A DNA stretch of 64,000 nt from Scalesia atractyloides (GCA_947069175.1 CAMTDV010000027.1:41739369-41803368); one strand, 5' to 3'; counted from the first letter of the stretch, positions 1 to 10,814 are shown. Notes: generated by a model from the sequence alone, not told the origin. Numbers and translations: made by a program.

Positions 1-472
1 CGGTAGTCGGAACATCATGTCTAGGCTTGGCATTCGTAATAAATCCAAAATAAAGGACCAGTTTGCCTACCTGGGGACTAACGATGAGAGTACGAAGTAC
101 CTATTAGGCCAAAGCATGCTATACCAAACGTCGTGTGAGCTAACCCCACTTTGAGTTGTCATTTTGTCTACACCTGGACATATTCCGACCATACATCTCG
201 TAAACATATTTTGTGGTTTTCATTCGGGTCATGCGAGTGTTAAATCGCCAATACTAATGTGAATCCTACCAAGCCAATAGTCATGGGGGCCCACATGACT
301 ATACAGGTGAAGGTATGGGGGACATTTGAGGCCCAACATGAGCAAACCCAAGACATCCTATGGATGTTGTTGCATTATTGATATTTATGTTATTTTCATT
401 TTCTTTAAGACACATGACACCTTAAAAAAAAAACTCCATAAACTCACAATCTCCTTTTGTATGTTCCTGTAG
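1..472 (+). other. Untranslated leader of the first Tekay-like element
   Basis: This stretch aligns by eye with 31472-31937, the leader before gag in the gag-only element. Shared blocks include the start cggtagtcggaac and a block near 70-110 (cctacctggggactaacgat). No ORF is credible here. It is the 3' portion of the leader between primer-binding site and gag; the primer site itself is outside the window. Confidence 0.8.
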
Positions 473-1600
473 ATGTCGGCTAGACAACAACGAGGGGGTA
501 AAAGATCAGGAAGGTCTCACGAACGCTTGGCCACACAAATCGCGAAACAAATGGCCGCGGTGCTTCCTGACATTGTGGTTCAAGTACAACAAGCTCTCGC
601 CACAAATCCCACTAATCCTCCCCAACAAAATGACCAGAACATCGGCAACCCTCCTACCAGCAAGTGCTCATATGAAGATTTCAAGTCTTGCGATCCTCCT
701 AAATTTGAAGGGACCGAAGGTGTCACTGCTCTCCTCCACTGGTTTGAGGAAATGGAAAACACCTTCCTCAACTGCGATTGTCCTGAGGATCGCAAGGTAC
801 GATACGCAACCGGGAGACTATTTGGGGTAGCTCTCACCTGGTGGAATACTGAAAAGGGGAAGAGGGGAATTGATGATGCAATGGCCTTAACGTGGGAGGA
901 GTTAAGGGAAATCATGACGAGGCGGTTCTATCCTAAGAGTGAGATTAAAAAGTTGGAGGACGAATTTCATTCTTTGAAGAAAAAGGAGGGAGATCATATT
1001 TCCTACAACAAGAGGTTCTTAGAGTTGAACCAAATGGTCCCTAACTTGTTCACCCCAGTTTATCGCTTAATCGAGCATTATATTCGAGGTCTTCCCTCGA
1101 AAATTCAAGATTCAGTTCTCAGCACTTCACCAGCAACACTTGAAGCTGCTATGGAACTAGCTACTGAACTGACCGAGAATCGAATTCACAACGGTAAGTT
1201 TAAAGAAGAGAAAAAGAAAGCCCCCGTTGAGGGCCAAACTTCAAACCATTCCACCTCCTCCTCTAAGTTTGCTAACAAGAGGAAGCGTAACACCAGAAAC
1301 TTCGCTGTCACACAAACCAATTTCCCTATCCCTGCTGCACCCATTACCCAAGTTGCTCTCTCACCTGCACCATACAAAAGGCCATACTCTGGCCCATTAC
1401 CAAAATGCAACCGTTGCCAATACCACCATTTTCCTGATCATCCCTGCCAACATTGCACCGGCTGCGGTCGCGCAGGTCATACTGTTCAAACCTGCCGCAT
1501 ACCTCAGCTAACGAACCGCCACCAGCCTTCAACCCAAACCCACCAAAAAATAATGGGTCAAGCCCAACAACCCTGCTATTACCACCTACCCAACATTTAG
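473..1600 (+). pseudogene. gag: gag (capsid part) of the first Tekay-like element, frameshifted at its 3' end
   Basis: The frame opens with MSARQQRGGKRSGRSHERLA and encodes a plant Retrotrans_gag-type capsid: DPPKFEGTEGVTALLHWFEE near residues 74-93, LTWWNTEKGKRG, then MTRRFYPKSEIKKLEDEF. A basic linker and a first Cys/His cluster (CNRCQYHHFPDHPCQHC, CGRAGHTVQTC) follow. The second zinc knuckle CYNCGDPSHFRNTC lies in another frame, inside the 1453 ORF, so frame 2 passes into frame 1 between about 1500 and 1600. One lost base in the A6 run at 1545-1550 would explain this. The related gag at 31938-33287 keeps both knuckles in one frame. The gag protein would form the virus-like particle in the cytoplasm. 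Confidence 0.85.
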
Positions 1601-4600
1601 CCCAATCATACTACCAACCCAACTATCCCATGGTACAACCTATGCGGGCTTGCTACAATTGTGGAGACCCAAGCCATTTTAGAAACACTTGTCCAAGGTT
1701 GGTGAACATTATTCATGCTCAAGCCCAAGCCAATCCGGTGAATCAAGCTAACCAAGCTCCTCCACCGGCAAGAGGAAGAGCTTTCAACATCAACGCTAAT
1801 CAGGCTAGAGCTGACGGCAATGTGGTTAACGGTACGTTCCTTATCAATGGTAGTTATGCATCCATGTTGTTTGATACTGGCGCGGATAAAAGTTTTGTGT
1901 CCTTAGAGTTTGAACCCATCCTAAACCAAAATCGTGATAAGCTCATGGAATCCATAACAGTAGAAGTTGCTGACGGGAAACCAGTCTCATTAAACTCTAT
2001 CATACGCAATTGTACTCTCACTTTAAACGATCACAATTTTCTAGTTGACCTCATTCCTATGAAGTTGGGAAGCTTTGACATTATAATTGGTATAGACTGG
2101 CTCAGCCAACATCAGGCTGAAGTTGTATGTCGCGAAAAGTTTATACGCATCCCTCTTTCAAACGGTCAGACTCTACGAATCTTTGGAGAAACCTCGTCGA
2201 AAGGGCTCAGATTAATGTCCTGTCTTCAAGCTCAAAAATATCTTCGCAAGAATTATGTCGCGTTTTTAGCTCATGTCGTCAAAAAGGGAACCATGGAGAA
2301 GAAACTTGAAGACATTCCTGTAGTAAAAGATTTCCCGCAAGTTTTTCCTGACGACATTTCAGGACTTCCTCCAGTAAGAGAAGTCGAATTCCGCATTGAT
2401 CTGATACCTGGTGCTACACCAGTTGCAAAGTCTCCTTTTAGGTTAGCCCCCTCTGAAATGCAAGAGCTAGCCAGTCAATTGCAAGAGTTGTCTGACAAAG
2501 GGTTCATACGTCCTAGCTCCTCGCCTTGGGGTGCACCTGTCCTTTTTGTGAAGAAGAAAGATGGATCGTTTCACATGTGCATCGACTACAGAGAACTCAA
2601 CAAGTTAACAATCAAGAATCGCTATCCATTACCTCTCATTGATGATCTTCTTGACCAACTTCAAGGCGCCAGTTGTTTTTCAAAAATCGACCTTCGATCT
2701 GGTTATCACCAACTTAGAGTACATGAAGAAGACGTCCCAAAGACCGCTTTCCGAACTCGTTATGGTCATTATGAATTCATGGTCATGCCATTTGGTTTAA
2801 CCAACGCTTCAGCTGTCTTCATGGATCTAATGAACAGAGTCTGCAAACCCTATCTCGATCGTTTTGTTATAGTCTTCATCGACGACATCCTCATTTATTC
2901 AAAGTCTAAGTCTGATCATGAGCGACATCTTCGACTCATCCTTACACTTCTAGAGAATGAAAAGCTTTACGCCAAATTCTCCAAATGCGAATTCTGGTTA
3001 AAAGAGGTACAATTCCTTGGACATGTAGTCAATGACAAGGGAATACATGTCGACCCCTCAAAGATCAAAGCGGTACAAGAATGGCAAGCGCCACGTACAC
3101 CAACTGAAGTAAGATCATTCCTTGGTCTGGCTGGTTATTATCGCCGTTTTATTTCAAACTTCTCTCGCATTGCTGTACCACTCACGGCTTTAACTCATAA
3201 GGGAAAACCTTTCATATGGGGACCCAAACAAGAAGAAGCCTTCCAAACCCTTAAACAAAAACTTTATGATGCACCAATCCTCACTCTTCCTGAAGGTTGT
3301 GATGACTTCGTGGTTTATTGCGACGCGTCAGGGCAAGGACTAGGCTGTATTCTAATGCAAAGAGGAAAGGTTATAGCTTATGCTTCGAGACAACTCAAGA
3401 CTCATGAGAAGAACTACACCACCCATGACCTAGAACTTGGAGCCGTTGTGTTCGCTCTTAAGATATGGAGACATTATCTCTCCGGTACTAAGTGTGAAAT
3501 ATACACTGACCACAAGAGTCTTCAACATATCTTCAATCAAAAGGAGTTAAACATGAGGCAACGAAGATGTGTCGAACTTCTAAATGACTACGACTGTGAA
3601 ATTCGGTACCACCCTGGCAAGGCAAATGTGGTGGCTGATGCACTCAGTCGAAAGGGTTATGCGAACTCCATTCATCTTCTATGTTCGCAAATCATAACCG
3701 ACATTAAAGATCAAATTGGAGAAGCCCAACATGTTTCAGTAACGGAGGATGATGTACGAAAGGAGCTGTCCTGTGGAGCTGAACTTAAAATTGAAACTAA
3801 ATCTGACGGTATTCTGTACTATCTAGATCGTATATGGATTCCTGACCACAACAACCTTCGTGAATTTCTTATGAATGAGGCTCATAAAACACGATACTCT
3901 GTACACCCAGGATCCGATAAGATGTATCAGGACCTTCGATACACCTATTGGTGGCCTGGAATGAAAAAGGATATTGCTGTTTTTGTTTCCAAGTGCCTTA
4001 CATGTTCCAAGGTGAAAGCTGAACACCAAAGACCCTCAGGACTTCTGGTCCAACCTGAAATACCTGTATGGAAGTGGGAAAACATAACCATGGACTTCAT
4101 TACCGGGTTACCTCGCACTTCTGGTGGGTATGACACTATATGGGTAATCATTGATCGTCTTACAAAATCAGCTCACTTTATTCCTATCTGCGAAGATTTC
4201 AAAAACGAAAAACTAGCTCGTATTTATATCAGCGAAATCGTAAGCCGACATGGTGTACCGTTAAGCATTATTTCAGATCGTGATGGTCGTTTCACTTCAT
4301 GAACATGGCAAGCAGTACAAGCCGCTTTGGGTACGCGATTAGATCTCAGTACCGCTTATCATCCTCAAACTGATGGACAATCTGAACACACCATTCAAAC
4401 TCTTGAAGATATGCTTCGAGCATGTGTCATAGACTTCAAGGGAAATTGGGACGCTCACCTACCATTAGTTGAATTTTCGTACAACAACAACTATCATTCA
4501 AGCATCGGCATGGCACCTTTTGAAGCTTTATATGGTCGTAAGTGCCGATCTCCAGTATGTTGGCACGAAATTGGGGAAGCTCAAATCACCGGTCCAGAAT

Positions 4601-5142
4601 TGATTCAAGAAACCACAGACAAGATCCATCAGATTCGAAACAATCTTCTAGCGACTCAAAGTCGTCAAAAGAGTTATGCAGATAAACGACGGAAGCCTTT
4701 GGAGTTTAACATTGGTGATCATGTACTTTTAAAAGTATCACCGTGGAAGGGAGTAGTTCGTTTTGATCAAAAAGGCAAGCTAGCACCACGCTATGTAGGA
4801 CCTTTCAAGATACTCGAAAGAGTAGGACCTGTAGCATACAAGCTTGATCTACCAGAAGAACTCAAGAGGATTCATCCCACATTCCACGTATCAAACTTGA
4901 AGAAGTGCCTCGCTGATGAGAACCTCCATATTCCTCTGGAAGATATTCATATTGATGAATCTATGCATTTTGTTGAAAGACCAGTAGAGATCATGGACTT
5001 CGGAGAAAAACGTCTTCGACGAAGTCGCATTCCAATTGTTAGGGTACGCTGGGAGTCGAAACGGGGACCTGAGTTTACTTGGGAACGTGAAGACTCAATG
5101 TGCGAAAAATACCCGCATCTTTTTCCTACTACTACTACTTAA
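1453..5142 (+). pseudogene. pol: pol polyprotein (PR-RT-RNase H-integrase) of the first Tekay-like element, one internal stop
   Basis: The frame holds the second gag zinc knuckle (near 1650), an aspartic protease with LFDTGADKSFVS (about 1867-1902), and a reverse transcriptase with VKKKDGSF, IDYRELNK and the catalytic FIDDILIYS (about 2875-2901). RNase H follows (VVYCDASGQGLG near 3312, YTDHKSLQHIF). The integrase has an HHCC zinc finger ending CLTCSKVKAEH, and catalytic aspartates in TMDFITGLP and ISDRDGRF. A TGA at 4300-4302 replaces an arginine codon and separates the second aspartate from the catalytic glutamate region (GQSEHTIQTLEDML). The frame resumes unchanged to 5142 and ends in a GPF/KILE-type tail and a chromodomain-like segment (RSRIPIVRVRW..EFTWEREDSM). 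All domains are recognisable, so inactivation looks recent. Confidence 0.92.
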
Positions 5143-5159
5143 ATTTCAGGACGAAATTC

Positions 5160-5176
5160 CTAAAAGTAGGGGATAT
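5160..5176 (+). other. Polypurine tract before the 3' LTR
   Basis: The purine run aaaagtaggggata sits directly before the LTR start tgtaacattt. The same arrangement, preceded by ggacgaaatt, recurs at 34084-34098 and in reverse at 46579-46590. It would prime plus-strand DNA synthesis. Confidence 0.75.
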
Positions 5177-5357
5177 TGTAACATTTGTCAAAAACGGGTT
5201 TTCCAAACCCGCTCCGTTTGTAATCGAATATCAAGTTATAAATGTCTCGTTGCGTATTTATGTCCATTTTTAATTTTTAATGATGCATTAATAAACCAAA
5301 CTAAACTATAAAAGTTATAATTGATAAAAAGTAAAAATAAAATAATTAAAAAGGAAA

Positions 5358-5463
5358 TGAGGCTGCCGGGACTCGAACCCGGGTCTGCCGGGACTCGAAC
5401 CCGGGTCAGCCGGGTTTAATCTCAAAGCTTTATCACTCACACATATAACCACTCCGCCACTTG
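5358..5463 (-). other. Inverted tRNA-like module with duplicated T-arm, LTR at 5177
   Basis: Read on the minus strand, the module has an A-box match (TGGCGGAGTGG, plus positions 5449-5459) and B-box matches (GGTTCGAGTCC) at 5391-5401 and again at 5369-5379. The T-arm copy is a 22-bp tandem duplication (5364-5385 and 5386-5407). The T-stem CCGGG/CCCGG pairs perfectly around TTCGAGT. No acceptor stem is found, so it is not a working tRNA gene. It resembles a type II (Ser/Leu-like) tRNA body. Confidence 0.7.
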
Positions 5464-6290
5464 TTGTTTTTGTAAATGTTAGGAAACAATTAAATTTTAT
5501 GGACTACCGTGAATCAACCGGTTACGCCAACTGTAACCGAAATCGGTCACCAAACGTCCAAAGACGTTTGATTGATCGCGGTTTACCGAGTTTAACCGAT
5601 ATACTGACACCTTCAATCAATTTTGCGTTGAATGAACTTGAATTCTAGAGTGAATCGGTTTTAATAACCGAAAACTTTCAATTCTTGAATTACTTCAATC
5701 TTTGTCCTCTTTCACGACTCAAACACTCTCTGCAAACCTTCAATTGCGTTTTCGCACAACTTTCAGTCCGCCGGAGAATCTATTTGGACTCGCCGGACTT
5801 TCGTCGGAAAACCGTATTTTCCATCAAATCAGTAAGTCTCTCAATTCTTTCGTTGTCTATCAATTGTTAAGCTATTGCTAACTCAAACCCTTCAATCGGA
5901 ATCCATCTCAGACGTCGATATCGGATAATTCCAGCTCGCCGGAAAACTTCTGAAAATTCTTATCTTCCGCTGTAACATGGTATAGACATTCAAACCTTCT
6001 GATAACTCTTGTTTAATACTTCATTCCTCGCTTAGCTAATCAAAACTGTTAATTTATTCGTTCAGTCGAAATCAGTAAAAACAGAGCCGACGACTTGCCG
6101 GAATTCTGAGATAAATCGTTCTCTGGTATGTTTACTTCTAAAAATCGTCTCTGTCAATTCATATTAGTCTGTTGAATGTTTGTCAATCGAATTAAACAAG
6201 AAACAATAGAGAAATCGCAGACTGTGATTTTGTAACGAAGAAGACGATGATAGTTTAATTATAAGTTTAATAAAATCTGGATATTATCTC

Positions 6291-6372
6291 GGGTTAGACA
6301 CATAGTCCAGCGGTGGACTGTGTGCATATACATATCACACGCCGCGAGTTCGATCCTTGTTACACACGCCCT
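6291..6372 (+). other. tRNA-like module 1 in LTR 5177-7850
   Basis: The module starts with gggttagacac. The A-box-like tagtccagcgg starts at 6303 and the B-box-like agttcgatcc at 6347, 44 nt apart as in a standard tRNA gene. The A-box lies in a strong hairpin, cacAGTCC/GGACTgtg. The acceptor stem is missing. Confidence 0.6.
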
Positions 6373-6462
6373 CTCGGTAATAAAAACGTTTTATTTTTCT
6401 AACTGAACCGGATCCTTTTCGCCATTAGATGTTAAGTATAATAAAAATCTGTATATTAACCA

Positions 6463-6541
6463 AGTTAGACACACAGTCCAGCGGTGGACTGTGTGTAACG
6501 TTAAAGAACAGGTCCCGGGTTCGAGACCTGTTGACAGCACC
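6463..6541 (+). other. tRNA-like module 2 in LTR 5177-7850
   Basis: The module starts about 172 bp after the previous one. A-box-like cagtccagcgg begins at 6474 and B-box ggttcgagacc at 6518, again 44 nt apart. The hairpin acacagtcca/tggactgtgt is a perfect 10-bp stem with a 4-nt loop. Confidence 0.62.
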
Positions 6542-6630
6542 GGGTTGATGATTAAAATTCTTTTTAAAAATAAATGAATTTTGAATAAACTAAATTAGTA
6601 TATAAATATAATTAAAAACAGGATTATTTC

Positions 6631-6710
6631 GGGTTAGACACGTAGCTCAATTGGTAGAGCTGCGTGCACGCGTACGGGAGGTCTCGGGTTCGAGTCCTGC
6701 CCGGCGCATA
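6631..6710 (+). other. tRNA-like module 3 in LTR 5177-7850 (best tRNA match)
   Basis: A-box tagctcaattgg begins at 6643 and the perfect B-box ggttcgagtcc at 6687, 44 nt apart. The D-arm is tRNA-like: GCTC, loop aattggta, GAGC. This stem extends outward (acgtagctc/gagctgcgt) where a tRNA would have its acceptor strand. The expected acceptor strands (6636-6642 and 6701-6707) do not pair, so aminoacylation is not expected. Confidence 0.68.
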
Positions 6711-7186
6711 CATATACACAATGGAACCGGTCAAACGGTCAACGGTCAACGCAAAAAGTCAACATATTTTTATATTTTTATTTATTTAATTTAATTTAAA
6801 AATCAATTAAAAATACTTAAAAATAATGTTTTTAAAGATGGGAAATAGCCTTAAACTCACAAAAATATATCTAAAAATCTTATTAAAATCCACTCTTTAA
6901 CTATACTTTCCGTTATTATTAGGTTAGTTAATCCTCATTGTTCAATCCTTCAAACTCGTGCGCATCTCATCATCTCCAACCAAACGCACCCAATGTGAGT
7001 GAATCTCTACAAATTCCCCATTTTAATCACGTTTTTAGGGTGTATCATGTGTCTTACCAATTATTATATTCAAATCATTGTGCATACATCATATCATGAA
7101 CAAATGTATATTTAGCTTGTATCGACTGTTGTGTGGTTATTATTTAGATTTAATTTATTACATTCAGTACATGCAATTTCATAGGC

Positions 7187-7350
7187 CGCCGCTCCCCATT
7201 ACATTATGAGCGTTGAGCAGTTCCCCATTACATTATGAGCGTGAACCTGGCGTGCCAACATACGATCGGCTCCGTTTGATTGAGCCTTGATCGCACAGAC
7301 ATTTATCATTTTCAGTACATACATTTATCATAGGCCGTCCGTTCCCCATT
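7187..7350 (+). repeat. Short repeated block inside the LTR
   Basis: The block ttccccattacattatgagc occurs three times, at about 7210, 7222-7241 and 7332-7351 (the first begins with ctcccc). The inverted LTR copy holds it twice near 56575-56625, next to a duplicated block containing caatcaaacggagcc. Copy number therefore varies between LTRs. Confidence 0.7.
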
Positions 7351-7850
7351 ACATTATGAGCGTGAACGTGATGTTGCCAACATATACAGTTTCATTCATG
7401 TTATACATTCATGCAAGTTCACATGTTATGGTATGTTATTGTATGTTATAGTTTGTGGTGGTTATTGCTATTGTTTGATCATTTACATTTGCTCACATAT
7501 GACTATTGCACAATTTTTCCTTGATAAAAGTAACAAGAAATTAATAATAAATGTTTAACTAACAAGGTTCACTCGCCAACTTATGTTGACCCAAAAACCC
7601 TCATTTTTAATGATACAGGTGAACCAGTTGCAGCAAGAAACACATAGGATTGGCTTAGAAGAATAAACTGGTTTAGAGCTTGGATTGTTTAGTTTGGTTA
7701 TTTTCCTTTGTATTTATATGGACATGTTTGGATTATTGAGAATGTAATTTTGACTTTAATAATTATGAAACATATTAGTAAATATCATGAGCTTTGGTGA
7801 TAACCCAATTATGCCCTGACTCTTATTCCGCTGCGGGTCGGGGTGTGACA

Positions 7851-9696
7851 GGTAAACCCTCTTTAAAAAAGACATCGTAACAACCAACTAAAACACCATG
7901 CACTCCCATGCATGCATACAACATGCGCAACAACCCACGACTCCCAACAAACAAGTTTATAAAATAAACATCGTATAGACTGATACATAACCAATGTATA
8001 AATTAACTATCAACCCAACATACCCAAACGATAGTTTGAAACAAAAGAATCTGAACAATATATATTTAAAACAAAAGCCTATTAAAAACGACACAATAAC
8101 ACATAAAAACACTGTTTGGAACTTACATTAGTTATAACAGAAATAACACCATGAAAGAACATTAGTTATAAAAGAAATAACACCACAAATATATAAGCTC
8201 ACATAGAAACACCAGATGGCACACATAAGCACACATACAACTTACATTAGTTATAACACCATGAAAGAACATAAGTTATAATAGAAATAACACCATAAAT
8301 ACCATTAAAAAAGTTATACCCTTAATCCATTAAAAAAGACACCATAATACCATTTAAAAAAACACCATACGATACATGAAAATACCATGCACTCCCACAT
8401 ATAAGAAAAAAATCATATTGACGATATAAACACACGAAAACAAAAGACACCATAACTGCTCGTATGGTTTAACTGAAAGTCATATTGATCAACTGAATGT
8501 CACGATCTAAAAGAACACCTATTAAATTAGACACCATACCACACCTTGACTCATTGAGTAAACATATTTCCGAACACTAAAACACTCTTTAAATACGACA
8601 CCATATCACCAGTTAAAAAACACCATGCGATACATGAAAAACACCATACACTCCCACGTATATGAACACAAGAAAACAAAAGACACCATAGCAACAAATT
8701 GAACAAACCATAACAACACCACACTGTTGGAAACTAAAAACTTATTCAAACTAATTGAGAAAAAAGTTATTCATTCTGATCACACGAAAAACAAAAAGAT
8801 GACACAGATCGAAGAAAAGAAACAAAACAAACACCTTAAAATTCATACCTGGTTCATAGTTATCCATAAAAAACGAGATATTAGTGCATATGGTCTCGAA
8901 TTTCAATCGCAAAATCACGTATACAGTCAATCAAAAAATGCTGAATAAGGAAAACATAAATTTTCTCTGCCAGAATATCATATATCGTCAAAATTATCAC
9001 ATAATTCAAACCAATTTGATTTGAGAAAATCCCGAAAATAACTGCCATGATCGGTTGAAACATATAAATTCCATTTATTAGATTTTATTAGTGAAATTAC
9101 ACTTATAACATTAAACTACAAAAAAGGACATATGACACCTTCATATTCTTTCTTACTTCTCTTATACTTTTAAATTTTCTCATCTGAACCTATACATACA
9201 TAAATAAATATATATATATATATATATAGATTAAATAACTTAGACCCCATATATATATAATTAGATTAAATAACTTAGACCCCAATAAATTAATCATGAA
9301 TCAAAATGGTACAAAGTCACCGTTACTATTTATATTAAAAATAAAAAATTAAACATCTTGGGTTAGAAATGTTTCTAGTTTTCCCTCGTCAATGTCCGGG
9401 GTTTCCTTTGGATTCCCGTAAGGGTCGTGAGACTGATGAACTACAAGCTCACCTAACTTTTTGAATCGTAGGAATTTTCTTAAATTAATATAGAATTAAC
9501 ATATTTTTCTTAAAATTTTAATACTACGTTATTGCTTATTCTCTAGTGTCGTTGAAAGGTTTACGTGTGAAATCTTTTTGATTCAAAGAAACCAATACAA
9601 GTTCTGTTGGGAGTCACTATAATGTGATGAAGTAGACGTGTTGATATAATGATGTATCAGTAACAAGAATATTCGAAGAAATGATTTTTATCTATT
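7851..9696. other. AT-rich intergenic DNA with degenerate caccat-rich repeats and a TA microsatellite
   Basis: I see no credible gene. From about 7880 to 8720 the motif acaccat recurs many times at irregular spacing, which suggests a degenerate simple or minisatellite sequence. A (TA)n run sits near 9209-9228. Next to it, the block agattaaataacttagaccc occurs twice (about 9228 and 9263). ORFs of 60-73 codons at 8727 and 8881 show no protein-like features. Confidence 0.6.
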
Positions 9697-10814
9697 GTAA
9701 GTGACTGATTTGAGATTTGAAGTTAATTTTAAAATTTTGCTAATTTAGTTCAAAACTTAAAACTTTTGAATTTGAGTCTTTATAGTTTCAGTTTTATTGT
9801 CATTTTAGTCTAAAAGTGAAATCAACTCATATTTTTCAAATAAAATTCTGGTTTTTTGTCCTTTTCCTTAGGGCAAAATGGTCATTATAATTTTTAATAT
9901 AACACATTATTAATTAAAATAATAAAATTAAATAATCCATTTGGCGCAGACTTATCATCTTCTCTCAAATTGAAACCCTAATCCATCATCTTCTTCAAAC
10001 CCAAACCCTATCATCACAGCAGGGTTCCGGACACTCCCTAGGTGCGGCAATTGCAATGCTGGCTGGGAAGAACATGGCGAAGTCTCGATATCATCTCAAA
10101 ACCTATCTCTTCAATCCGCCATTCATCTATGTTCCGATCGAGCAGATGATAAAGAACAAAACATTGAAACACGGAGTCCGAATGGCTGGTAGTTTTATGA
10201 CCGCGGGCATTGCGATTGCGATGAACATTCACTGTAAAGAAACAGAAGAGGACTTGTTTACTGTGTTATCAGAATGGATGCCTCATTTGTTTGTAAATCC
10301 AACGGATCCGATTTGTTCGGAGTTCACCTACCAACATTGATCACCCCTGCTCTGCCTGAATTGACACCACTCCTCCACTTAATACCACCAATCACCAAGA
10401 CCCTGCCTTAAACCAACATCACCTCATTTCTGGTCTGGCTCAAATCGACGTCAGTGAAACAACCACTGCCAAATCGGAAGCTCACATCGTTCTCTACTTC
10501 ATAAACCACAACCCAAGCAATGGGTTTGGAGATAGGGTGTGGGTTTGGGGGAAGATGATAAGTGTGCTTTTATATGGTTAAAGAGATTATTTAATTTTAT
10601 TATTAAATTAATAATGTGTTACAATAAAAATATAATGACCATTTTGCCCCTAAGGAAAATGACAAAATACTAGGATTTTATTAGACAAATATGAGCTGAT
10701 TTCACTTTAATTGACAATAAAACTGAAACCACAAGAACCCAGATTCAAAAGGTTTGAGTTTTGAACTAAAGTGACAAAAGTGACCAAACATCAGAAACCA
10801 AAATAGCAGTTTAC
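9697..10814. mobile_element. Long-inverted-repeat DNA element carrying a lipase gene fragment (MULE/Pack-MULE-like)
   Basis: The outer about 230 bp at the left (9697-9935) are the imperfect reverse complement of the right end (about 10595-10814). Paired blocks include gtttcagttttattgtca, gtgaaatca, and cttagggcaaaatggtcattata opposite taatgaccattttgcccctaag. Between them is sequence unlike the surroundings with a lipase-like reading frame. Long inverted repeats around a captured gene fragment are typical of MULE-derived elements. A clean 9-bp target duplication is not visible, so the family assignment is tentative. Confidence 0.6.
10020..10340 (+). pseudogene. Fragment of a class 3 lipase-like alpha/beta hydrolase (At4g10955-like)
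   Basis: The reading frame begins before the first ATG (10056) with GHSLGAAIAMLAGKNMAKS starting at 10029. GHSLG is the nucleophile elbow (GXSXG) of lipases. Downstream come LFNPPF, IKNKTLKHGVRMAGS and LFVNPTDPICSE, which from memory match the family annotated as GDSL esterase/lipase At4g10955-like, a lipase_3 fold. About 105 residues remain of a protein usually over 300, and the frame ends at 10340 (TFYQH-like tail, stop TGA). It sits between the inverted repeats of a DNA element, so it is read as a captured fragment. Expression cannot be judged. Confidence 0.65.

Larger units (their letters stand above)
1..7850 (+). mobile_element. Tekay/Del-like Ty3/gypsy retrotransposon, 5' LTR outside window
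   Basis: The window opens inside the leader of a plus-strand LTR retrotransposon. In order there are a leader (1-472), gag (473 onward), pol with protease, reverse transcriptase, RNase H and integrase (to 5142), a polypurine tract and a 3' LTR (5177-7850). The order PR-RT-RH-IN and the long integrase tail with a chromodomain-like end place it in the chromovirus branch, closest to Tekay/Del from memory. The leader matches the leader of the element at 28674-36499. The 5 bp after the LTR are ggtaa; the partner duplication would lie to the left of the window. One frameshift and one nonsense codon make it defective. Confidence 0.9.
5177..7850 (+). repeat. 3' LTR of the first Tekay-like element (2674 bp)
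   Basis: The LTR begins tgtaacattt just after the purine tract and ends ggggtgtgaca, the TG...CA ends shared by every Tekay-type LTR in this window. Its nearest relative here is the inverted copy at 55975-58656. It holds one inverted tRNA-like module (5358-5463), three forward modules (6291-6710), and a triplicated short block near 7187-7350. A weak TATA-like stretch is seen near 5655-5668. Confidence 0.9.

Noticed and set aside
580..915. Antisense ORFs within gag and pol (also 1186, 3823, 3945, 32099, 62870, 63211)
   Set aside because: They are shadows of conserved coding sequence on the other strand, with no motif of their own.
1544..1552. Programmed -1 frameshift at the A6 run
   Set aside because: The codon register (caa aaa ata) does not give an X XXY YYZ heptamer, and the related gag is continuous through this part.
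6631..6710. A functional tRNA gene
   Set aside because: D-arm, T-arm and A/B spacing fit, but the acceptor strands do not pair and no clear anticodon stem and loop can be drawn, so no tRNA type can be named.
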